Under the pieces are notes generated by a model. That model made no database searches, was not told where the DNA came from, and worked only from the letters and a program-made list of their open reading frames with translations. Made by a program: the position numbers and the translations under genes. A stretch of DNA of 15,671 nt, from the NCBI GenBank assembly GCA_038209365.1, contig JBBQXS010000078.1, forward strand, positions 1-15,671, in the 5' to 3' direction. Within the stretch, counting starts at the first letter, position 1; every line of letters starts with the position of its first letter. This document shows positions 1-6,049 of this stretch, one piece after another. This DNA is from DASQHW01 sp038209365. Its GTDB lineage: Bacteria > Actinomycetota > Acidimicrobiia > IMCC26256 > PALSA-610.

Positions 1-47
1 GGAGTACGAGCCACGGGCAGTCAGGCTAGTTGCGCAACTCGCTCCAA

Positions 48-1343
48 CTACGCTGGCTCTCGCTCACGGGGAGTAGCGCAGTCCGGTAGCGCACCAGCTT
101 TGGGAGCTGGCGGTCGGGGGTTCAAATCCCCCCTCCCCGACTCCGCCCGTCCCTGTCCGCCGTCATCGGCCGTGACGAGGCGCCTGGCGCGGACTTCTTC
201 GATGAGTGCGTCGGGCTCCATCGGTCGCGCGAAGAGGTATCCCTGCGCGCTCGGGCAGCCGAGGACGTTCAGCTCGTCGCGCTGTTCCGCGAGCTCGACG
301 CCTTCTGCGATGACTTCGAGCTCGAGCATGCGTCCGAGCTGGATCATGACCCGGGCCAGGTCGCTTCCACCGCTCGGCAAGCCGTCGATGAACGACTTGT
401 CGATCTTCAGGACATCGATCGGGAGGTTGCGCAGGTAGCTCAACGATGAATGCCCGACGCCGAAGTCATCGACGGCGACGCGCACGCCGATCTTCTTGAT
501 GTCGCCGAGACGCTTGGCGGCCACCGCCAAGTCCTGCATCAGCACGCCCTCGGTCACCTCGATCACGATGCGGCGAGGGTCAACTCCGTGCTCGTCCAGG
601 ATGCGGGCCAGCACGTCCGGGAACTGCTCCTCGATGAGCTGCACCGGCGAGACGTTGACGGTGACCGTCAGCGACGGGTCGATCTCGCCCAGCCGCTCGG
701 CAATCGTGCACGCCATTCGGAAGATCTGTTCGCCGACCTCGCAGATCAGACCTGTCCGCTCTGCGATAGGAATGAAGACCATGGGTGGAATGCGCCCCCG
801 TACAGGATGTGTCCACCGCGCCAACACTTCGACGCCGTTGATGGCGCCGGTGCCGACCGTCACGATCGGCTGGCACTCGATCGTGATCTCGTGGGCCGCA
901 ACGGCGCGGCGCAGGTCGGCTTGGAGCTCCATGCGCTCGATTGCACGCTCGTGCATCGCGTCGGCGTAGACGTCATACCTTCCTCGACCTGATGACTTGG
1001 CGACATACATGGCGAGATCAGCGTTGCGAAGCAAGTCTTCCGGGGAGATCGCGTTCGAGGCGAACGCGACGCCGATCGACGCGGACATCACGATCTCGTG
1101 TCCCGACACCACCGCCGGCTCGGAGATGATGTCGAGGAGCCGCTGCGCGACCTCCTTGGCGCGATCGGCCCCCGTGCCTTCGAGAATGACGGCGAATTCG
1201 TCACCGCCGAGTCGACCGACAACATCTTCGTGTCGCAGGCCGCCGACCACACGATTCGAGCATTCGACGAGCAGCTGGTCGCCGGCGGCATGACCCAATG
1301 TGTCGTTGACCTGCTTGAAGTGGTCGAGGTCGATGAACAACAC
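48..1343 (-). CDS. GGDEF-EAL c-di-GMP protein, C-terminal part of a split gene
   Basis: This is the downstream half of a bifunctional cyclic-di-GMP synthase/phosphodiesterase. It starts at a GTG inside the GGDEF domain (VLFIDLDHFKQVNDTLGH). The catalytic GGDEF is at residues 46-50, with an RxxD inhibitory site (RHED, 37-40) exactly five residues before it. The EAL domain spans about 155-385: EVL (172-174) stands for the EAL signature, followed by VDDFGVG (291-297), KIDKSF (about 313) and IAEGVE (345-350), so the phosphodiesterase centre looks complete. An in-frame TGA at 1359-1361 separates it from the membrane half, with only five codons between. I see no clear ribosome binding site before the GTG, so independent expression is doubtful. 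After the EAL domain the frame stays open through the convergent tRNA-Pro (about residues 402-426 are antisense tRNA) and stops at 48-50. Domain identity is certain; expression as a free protein is not. Confidence 0.8.
   Translation of the reverse strand: MLFIDLDHFKQVNDTLGHAAGDQLLVECSNRVVGGLRHEDVVGRLGGDEFAVILEGTGADRAKEVAQRLLDIISEPAVVSGHEIVMSASIGVAFASNAISPEDLLRNADLAMYVAKSSGRGRYDVYADAMHERAIERMELQADLRRAVAAHEITIECQPIVTVGTGAINGVEVLARWTHPVRGRIPPMVFIPIAERTGLICEVGEQIFRMACTIAERLGEIDPSLTVTVNVSPVQLIEEQFPDVLARILDEHGVDPRRIVIEVTEGVLMQDLAVAAKRLGDIKKIGVRVAVDDFGVGHSSLSYLRNLPIDVLKIDKSFIDGLPSGGSDLARVMIQLGRMLELEVIAEGVELAEQRDELNVLGCPSAQGYLFARPMEPDALIEEVRARRLVTADDGGQGRAESGRGDLNPRPPAPKAGALPDCATPREREPA
67..140 (+). 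tRNA. tRNA-Pro (anticodon TGG)
   Basis: Complete cloverleaf seen directly. The 7-bp acceptor stem (67-73 with 133-139) pairs perfectly and position 140 is the discriminator A. The D arm uses GCGC on both sides. The anticodon stem CCAGC/GCTGG (94-98, 106-110) closes a 7-base loop with TGG at 101-103. The T arm is GGGGG/CCCCC around TTCAAAT. No CCA is encoded. It reads proline CCA codons, and CCG/CCT by wobble. The minus-strand GGDEF-EAL frame runs antisense through all of it. Confidence 0.97.
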
Positions 1344-1358
1344 AGCCAGCCGCGGGTC

Positions 1359-1361
1359 TCA
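1359..1361 (-). other. in-frame TGA interrupting the GGDEF-EAL gene
   Basis: On the minus strand the codons read GCG AAC GCT TGA GAC CCG CGG CTG. The frame is the same on both sides, and the residues on both sides (LARANA before, DPRLAV after) are what a continuous GGDEF domain normally has between its first helix and the FIDLDHFK strand. One base change, for example CGA or GGA to TGA, would explain it. A sequencing error is equally possible. Nothing suggests selenocysteine use. Confidence 0.9.
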
Positions 1362-2009
1362 AGCGTTCGCGCGGGCCAGTCCTTGCGCGAGTCTTTCCAC
1401 GAGCAGCGTGCGATTCGACAAGCGCGTGAGCGGATCTCGAAGTGTCTGGTCTTCGTTCTGACGCCACGCGAGAATGTGCGGGACGCTCGCCGCCAGGACG
1501 AAACCGCCGTGAATCGCCGCCCACAGCCATGGGTTCGACTGCGCCGCGTGATGGTTGTACACCGACTTCGACGCGAGGACTCCGACCAGGCCGTGTTCGA
1601 GGACCGTGAAACCGATCGCGACGCAGAACGGGATCCACTCTTGATACAAGGTGATGATCCCCACCACGACGAAGAAGTGGAAATGCATCTCGATCACGCC
1701 GCCCGAGAAGTGCACGAGCACGGCCGAGCAGAAGACGAGACCGAACGTCGCGAGGCCTGCGCGCAGGCCGCGCGGCCACTTCGACCACGACGCACCAGCG
1801 GCTGCCAAGACGATGGGCTGGACGTCGGCAAAGGAGTGCGCCGCGGGATGATGCGTCACCACACCCACCACGAACAGGGCGGGAACGTGGGCCCAGAGCA
1901 GCATCACGATCCCGCGGTGTCGGGCCTCCCAGATCCGTGCAGGGAGCGCCCGGCCGGCGGGGAGGAAGCCGGCGAGGCTTCGGTCGGGCGACTGCGCGCG
2001 AGCGAGCAC
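1359..2009 (-). CDS. membrane sensor half of the split GGDEF-EAL protein
   Basis: This is the N-terminal 216 residues of the broken c-di-GMP gene. About five to six hydrophobic segments lie between residues 33 and 180. They carry several histidines in conserved-looking settings: EMHFHFF (107-113), LEHG (137-140), YNHHAA (151-156) and IHGG (166-169). The GGDEF domain begins at DPLTRLSNR (192-200) and breaks at the TGA after LARANA. From memory, integral-membrane N-termini with the MHFHFF pattern occur in actinobacterial GGDEF proteins and histidine kinases; a metal- or redox-sensing role for the histidines is only inference. The start used is GTG at 2009, with no strong Shine-Dalgarno; ATG at residue 36 (MLLWAHV) would cut the first helix. 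If translation ends at the TGA, the product is a membrane domain with no enzyme attached. Confidence 0.72.
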   Translation of the reverse strand: MLARAQSPDRSLAGFLPAGRALPARIWEARHRGIVMLLWAHVPALFVVGVVTHHPAAHSFADVQPIVLAAAGASWSKWPRGLRAGLATFGLVFCSAVLVHFSGGVIEMHFHFFVVVGIITLYQEWIPFCVAIGFTVLEHGLVGVLASKSVYNHHAAQSNPWLWAAIHGGFVLAASVPHILAWRQNEDQTLRDPLTRLSNRTLLVERLAQGLARANA

Positions 2010-2059
2010 AGAGGTACATCGGCACTTGCCCTGTGCAATTGAGACCGCATTTTGGCCCG

Positions 2060-2141
2060 CCGGGCGGCTCGCGGACCGCCCGGACCAGGGCCCCCTTTCG
2101 CCCGACGGCCACTAGCGTGGCCGCGGCACGTTCCGCCGCGG
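2060..2141. repeat. three successive GC-rich inverted repeats upstream of tRNA-Gly
   Basis: Three perfect dyads lie between the GGDEF-EAL start and the tRNA: 2060-2067 with 2076-2083 (8-bp stem, 8-nt loop), 2106-2112 with 2117-2123 (7-bp stem, loop TAGC), and 2121-2127 with 2135-2141 (7-bp stem, 7-nt loop). The third overlaps the first bases of the tRNA, so it would compete with the acceptor stem in a precursor. TAGCGT at 2113-2118 fits a TAnnnT -10 element for the tRNA. No function is established. Confidence 0.45.
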
Positions 2142-2208
2142 GTGTAGCTCAATGGCAGAGCTCCAGCCTTCCAAGCTGGCTATGCGAGTTCGATCCTCGT
2201 CACCCGCT
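2138..2208 (+). tRNA. tRNA-Gly (anticodon TCC)
   Basis: Complete cloverleaf. The acceptor GCGGGTG (2138-2144) pairs with CACCCGC (2201-2207), and T2208 is the discriminator. The D stem is GCTC/GAGC. The anticodon stem CCAGC/GCTGG closes the loop CTTCCAA with TCC at 2170-2172. The T arm GCGAG/CTCGT surrounds TTCGATC, with one G-T pair. No CCA is encoded. It reads glycine GGA and GGG codons. Confidence 0.97.
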
Positions 2209-2347
2209 CTCCTGTTCACTGCATGTCTGCGCGCTGCCTCGGCAGCTGGTTCGGAGCTCCGCCCTCGCCAGATTGGATATTGCGTAACCGATCATGGTGG
2301 TGTCGACTTCGTTCGATACGTGTAACACCCAAAAGGGGGGGTCCGCG

Positions 2348-2947
2348 ATGCACACCCGTCTGCTCACGTTCACTGGCGCCAAGAACATCGACGGAGGCGT
2401 CGATTTCCTGCGCCAGAAGGTGGTCCCGCTTCTCAACGACCAAAAGGGGTACCGCGGCGTCACTGCCAGTGCCGACCGGTCAGGAGGCGTTCTCGGGATC
2501 CTTTCACTCTGGGAGACGCAGTCGGACCGGGAGGCGAGCGACAGCGCACTTGCCAAGGTGCGCGAGGAGAGCATCGACATCGTCGGGGGCGCCCTAACCG
2601 TCGAGACGTTCGAGCAGCTGCACGCTGAAGTGGACGCTCCGCCGGGACCCGGGTCTGCCCTGCTGGTCACGCGGATCAGCATGGATCCAGCCAAGATCGA
2701 CGAGAACGTGGCTTTCTTCAAGAGTGAGGTCCTGCCGCGGATCAAGGCCAACGCCGGATTCCAAGCCGTGCGGAACATGCTCAACCGAGAGACCGGACAC
2801 GGGCTTGTCGGCACCGCGTGGGCGAACGAGGACGCGATGAAGGCCGCAGCTGCCGATGCCCAATCCCGCCGCCAAGAGGCCGTCGCGCGAGGTGTCAGCT
2901 TCGGCGACATGAGCTATCGAGAGGTTCTCTTCAGCGATCTGAGATAG
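2348..2947 (+). CDS. tandem ABM-like (dimeric alpha/beta barrel) protein
   Basis: 199 residues, starting at ATG 2348 just after a purine-rich AAAAGGGGGG. An upstream in-frame ATG at 2294 lacks such a site and would add 18 unconvincing residues. The protein consists of two similar halves. Residues 1-90 contain FLRQKVVPLLNDQKGYRGV then a GILSLWET strand; residues 105-199 contain FFKSEVLPRIKANAGFQAV then a GTAWAN strand. This strand-helix-strand pattern, with a P in the helix and a G[YF] turn, is that of antibiotic-biosynthesis-monooxygenase (ABM)/stress-responsive dimeric alpha-beta-barrel folds. Here one chain would supply both halves of a barrel. I see no cofactor-binding motif and cannot assign a reaction. 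A tRNA-Gly lies 140 bp upstream and a truncated TetR-like ORF 37 bp or more downstream in the same frame. Confidence 0.75.
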   Translation: MHTRLLTFTGAKNIDGGVDFLRQKVVPLLNDQKGYRGVTASADRSGGVLGILSLWETQSDREASDSALAKVREESIDIVGGALTVETFEQLHAEVDAPPGPGSALLVTRISMDPAKIDENVAFFKSEVLPRIKANAGFQAVRNMLNRETGHGLVGTAWANEDAMKAAAADAQSRRQEAVARGVSFGDMSYREVLFSDLR

Positions 2948-2995
2948 GTCGGGAGGCGCCGGCGTTGGCCGTCTCGAAGGGAGGTGGCCACTCGC

Positions 2996-3334
2996 TTGAA
3001 CATCGAAAACGAGGCACAGCAACGGACCATGCTTCGACTCTCGCTCGAAGCCGACCCGGTCGAGCGCGCGCAACTGCCGCTGCGGCAAGGTCGCGCCATC
3101 AAGTGGATCGAAGAAGCACTCGTACTGCTCCGCGAGAAGATGTCCGAGGCCGAGGTCCATTGCCTCGCCCTCGCGATACGCAGCGCAACCGGCATTGAAG
3201 CGCTCGCGTGGCTGACCGATGTCGCCGAACTGTCGCGCAACGAGGCAACCGATCTCATGCGGTGGTCTGCTCGCGCCCTTTTGCAGTCGGCAATGCCCGA
3301 CCGCCGGCGCTGCGGCTTCACCGGAGCGGGCTGA
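2996..3334 (+). pseudogene. TetR-type regulator remnant, C-terminal domain only
   Basis: About 112 residues. LSLEADPVERAQLPLRQGRA and then LAIRSATGIEALAWLTDV and LMRWSARALL strongly recall the C-terminal ligand-binding/dimerisation helices of actinobacterial TetR-family regulators. The N-terminal helix-turn-helix (normally about 60 residues) is absent: the frame upstream runs only to the TAG at 2945-2947, which is the stop of the preceding gene. AAGGGAGG at 2977-2984 could serve TTG 2996; GTG 2984 overlaps that site and is less likely. If translated, the product could not bind DNA by itself, though it might form heterodimers. A decayed gene is the simplest reading; a freestanding small protein is the alternative. 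Family recognition is from memory of the motif. Confidence 0.6.
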
Positions 3335-3358
3335 GGAGATCGTCGACTGACCACGGAT

Positions 3359-3389
3359 GAAGATTGGCAACCGCAGCGGCCCAATCTTC
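3359..3389. terminator. hairpin between convergent genes
   Basis: GAAGATTGG (3359-3367) is the perfect reverse complement of CCAATCTTC (3381-3389). The 13-nt loop contains a further CCG/CGG pair. It sits in the 68-bp gap between the plus-strand TetR remnant and the minus-strand hydrolase, so it could terminate both. There is no long T tract, as is usual in high-GC genomes. Confidence 0.6.
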
Positions 3390-3402
3390 CAAGCGCTGAC
3401 TC

Positions 3403-4659
3403 TTACCGTGCCGACGTCGGAGCAGGCGGCGTCGTCGTTTTCAGGACGCCGGTGCGTTGCAGCGCGTCGACGACGAACGCCTGCACGGGTCGTGACAGGA
3501 AGAAGCCGACGTGGCTGCCGCGGAACCAGTTGATCTCCGGCTGCTCCCACTGCGTCCAGAGTTGCCGGATCTGGTGGTGCGGGTGGACCAACCGGTCGGC
3601 GAGGCCGGCGTAGATGAACCGACGTTCGATCGAGACCCGTGGAGCGATTGCAAGAGGAGAGACGACGCGGAGCGCTCTGCGAGCCATGTCGCCGATACGC
3701 TCGTAGCCGGCGCGCTCACTGAAGCGCGCTGATGCGTGGCGCTCCATCAGCTCGGCGAAATCGATTGCGGGGACACCGGCGATCACGCATGCGAGATCTG
3801 CGTCGAGGCCCGCGACCAAGGCGGTCGTGTAGCCGCCGAGCGAGAGGCCGTGCAGCGCGACCGCGGCGTCCGGTTGTCGGGCACGTATCCACGCGATCAC
3901 GCGGCGGATGTCCCAAACGGATTGCGCGATCGCATGGACATTGTCGAGCATGTCGTCGCCGGGCCAGCCGATACCGAAAGGCTTGCCGGCGCGGCGCGGT
4001 CCGTGGCGCGCCTGGACCGGCAGCGCGACGTTGAGTCCGAGCTCGTGGTGGAGCCAGTGTGCGCGAAAGACGCGGAGGTCGCCGAGCGCTTGGCCCATCC
4101 CCGCACCGTGCACACACACGATCCACGGCCGCGTGTCCGGCACATCGTGGTGGCGCAAGATCCACGCATACGCGGTGGCATTCGGCTCGTCGGCGAGCCA
4201 TCGGTCGCGTCCGGGTTCGGCCGCGTGCGGCTCGTAGCCGCTCGTGAAAGACAGGATTTCGTGGCGCGGACCCCATGCCATCCGCATCCGTGCGTCATCA
4301 GGAGGTCCGGGTGTCAGGTGATACGAAGCGGGATCGGCGAGCCACCCCATGCGGTCGTACAGGGCGATCGCTTCGGTGACCTCCTGCGCGATCCGCGCCA
4401 TCTCGGCGGGGTCACGGGGACGACGGCGGAGCCGAATGCCGGCGAGCACGAGCTCGTCGATCAATGCCTGCCCGGCGAGGGCGAGATCCGGCGTGATGTG
4501 GGGCACGGCGCCGGCGTCCTCACCGGCGCGAACGAGCGGCGGGCACGCGGTCTGGATGTACCACCCGGCCGTGCGCGCGAATGGCGACGCGAGCTCCGCC
4601 CAGATCGGATGGGTCGCAGCGCGGGCCGCAACCTTGAACGCCCGTCGCGCGGCGACCAA
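3403..4659 (-). CDS. alpha/beta hydrolase family protein
   Basis: 418 residues counted from TTG 4659, which has GGGAG eight bases upstream and begins 1 bp after the acyltransferase stop. GTG 4722 would force 21 extra residues inside that gene. The hydrolase core shows an oxyanion-type VHGAGMG (about 183-189), the nucleophile elbow GLSLGG (Ser273), an acid in AGLADRLVHP (Asp355) and a histidine in RGSHVGF (His383), so a full Ser-Asp-His triad is present. The 180-residue N-terminal extension, with YHLTPGPPDDARMR, is longer than in simple esterases. No signal peptide is evident, so it is probably cytosolic or peripheral. As the last gene of the coupled lipid operon, an ester- or thioester-cleaving role on products of the WS/DGAT and ligases is a reasonable inference; substrate unknown. 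Confidence 0.82.
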   Translation of the reverse strand: MVAARRAFKVAARAATHPIWAELASPFARTAGWYIQTACPPLVRAGEDAGAVPHITPDLALAGQALIDELVLAGIRLRRRPRDPAEMARIAQEVTEAIALYDRMGWLADPASYHLTPGPPDDARMRMAWGPRHEILSFTSGYEPHAAEPGRDRWLADEPNATAYAWILRHHDVPDTRPWIVCVHGAGMGQALGDLRVFRAHWLHHELGLNVALPVQARHGPRRAGKPFGIGWPGDDMLDNVHAIAQSVWDIRRVIAWIRARQPDAAVALHGLSLGGYTTALVAGLDADLACVIAGVPAIDFAELMERHASARFSERAGYERIGDMARRALRVVSPLAIAPRVSIERRFIYAGLADRLVHPHHQIRQLWTQWEQPEINWFRGSHVGFFLSRPVQAFVVDALQRTGVLKTTTPPAPTSAR

Positions 4660-4660
4660 C

Positions 4661-6049
4661 TCATGAGCTCCCGGTATAGACGGCGAGCTCGGCGCGGATC
4701 GCGTCGACGATATCCCACACATCGGGGACGAGCTCGGGACAACTGAGCAGACCGAAGCCGATCGTGTCGCGCGCGCTCACGACGGTCAGGTTGATCGCCG
4801 GGCCGTGGAAGATCGGTCCGAGCGGATGCACCGCGATGAGGCGGGCGCCGCCGAAGTAGAGCGTGATCGGCGGACCAGGGACGTTCGAGACGATCGCATT
4901 GCACATCGCCGGCATGCGTGCGAGAAGCTTGCGATCGATCAAGAGGTTTGCGCCGAGGGAGAAGACGGCCGGGGCGAACACCTCGGTCCATTCGAGAAGC
5001 GTCTCGCCGCCGATCGCCTCGTGCAACTCTCGCGCCCCGGTCGCGTGCTCGTGTACGACGTGGAGGCGTTCGATCGGATCGGCAGTGTCGGTTCCGAGCG
5101 TCACGAACATGGCCGAGAGGGCGTTGCCGCCGAGGTCGCCGTCGTCACGCAGCGACACCGGCACGCCGGCGACGAGTGGAGAATCCGGGAGCGCGTCCCG
5201 CGTGAGCAGGTACCGCCGGAGCGCGCCACCAAAGATCGACAGCACGACGTCGTTGACTTTGACGTCGGCGTCCTTGGCGATCCGCTTGACGTCGTCGAGA
5301 GGCACCGACGTGTACGCCACGTTGCGCCGCGGCGTGATCTCGCCGCTCCACGGGACCCGCGGCGCCGGGACCACCGACGACGTGCTCGTCCGTCGACGCC
5401 CTCGAACGATACGCACCGATGCGCGCGCAAAGCCGGAGAGTGTGCGACCCAGCACCGGGGCCAGCCGCATTGCGCTGCTGGCCAGAACCGGAACAGACCG
5501 TGCGACCAGCTCGGCGCCGCTCGGTATCCGATCGTGTTCGGCGGGCGCTGCCGGCGGCAGCTCAGGGATCTCTGGTTCGAGCGAGAACAGCGACGCCATG
5601 AACGCCATGCCCGCGACGCCGTCCATCAGCGCATGGTGCACCTTCGCGACGATTGCGATCTCGTCATCGGCAACCTTCTCGACGACGTACATCTCCCACA
5701 GAGGCAGGCGTCGATCGAGCGGATGCTCCGCGAGCCGGGCGGTGAACTCCGACAGTTCCTTCGGACCACCCGGCGCGGGGAGCGCCGCCCGCTTCACGTG
5801 ACGCGACACGTCCACGTCGGCGACCTCGGCCCATACCGGCGACGCGAGGTGCAACGGAGTTTGGACCAGCCGGTACCGCAACGGCGGCACGAGCGCGAGG
5901 CGCGAAGCGATGAAGTCGCGAAGCTTCTCGAACGAATAGCCACCCGGAACCGTCGAGGGATCGAGCCGCAGAATCGCCATCATGTGAAAGGGTGCGACAC
6001 GTGTTTCGGCTGCGAGCAATGCGCCGTCGATCCCACTCAGGCGTTTCAT
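4661..6049 (-). CDS. WS/DGAT-family wax ester / diacylglycerol acyltransferase
   Basis: 462 residues from ATG 6049, which overlaps the TGA of the upstream ligase as ATGA; a longer in-frame extension to 6148 would run inside that ligase and is rejected. All hallmarks of bacterial wax-ester synthase/acyl-CoA:diacylglycerol acyltransferases are visible: an N-terminal LSGIDGALLAAET, PLW (116-118), the catalytic HHALMDG (138-144, general-base His139), the ND block KVNDVVLSIFGGALRRYL, and SNVPGPP near the C-terminus. The family transfers acyl from acyl-CoA to long-chain alcohols or diacylglycerol, typically at the inner membrane/lipid body surface, giving wax esters or triacylglycerol. Two acyl-CoA ligases immediately upstream would supply the donor. 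Which acceptor is used cannot be decided here. Confidence 0.93.
   Translation of the reverse strand: MKRLSGIDGALLAAETRVAPFHMMAILRLDPSTVPGGYSFEKLRDFIASRLALVPPLRYRLVQTPLHLASPVWAEVADVDVSRHVKRAALPAPGGPKELSEFTARLAEHPLDRRLPLWEMYVVEKVADDEIAIVAKVHHALMDGVAGMAFMASLFSLEPEIPELPPAAPAEHDRIPSGAELVARSVPVLASSAMRLAPVLGRTLSGFARASVRIVRGRRRTSTSSVVPAPRVPWSGEITPRRNVAYTSVPLDDVKRIAKDADVKVNDVVLSIFGGALRRYLLTRDALPDSPLVAGVPVSLRDDGDLGGNALSAMFVTLGTDTADPIERLHVVHEHATGARELHEAIGGETLLEWTEVFAPAVFSLGANLLIDRKLLARMPAMCNAIVSNVPGPPITLYFGGARLIAVHPLGPIFHGPAINLTVVSARDTIGFGLLSCPELVPDVWDIVDAIRAELAVYTGSS

Noticed and set aside
1359..1361. TGA as selenocysteine or programmed readthrough
   Set aside because: The position is not catalytic and never Cys in this family as I know it, and no SECIS-like hairpin was seen immediately downstream; mutation or sequencing error is simpler.
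1098..2042. Plus-strand frame of 314 codons opposite the membrane half of the GGDEF-EAL gene
   Set aside because: Composition is that of an antisense shadow (RRED, HDEEVEMHLDH) with no start site; the minus strand gives clear helices and GGDEF residues.
48..2208. Genomic island bounded by tRNA-Pro and tRNA-Gly
   Set aside because: No integrase and no direct repeat of either tRNA 3' end was seen; the region between holds only the c-di-GMP gene.
2294..2347. ATG 2294 as start of the ABM-like gene
   Set aside because: The extension has no ribosome site, whereas ATG 2348 follows a purine-rich G tract and begins at the first strand of the fold.
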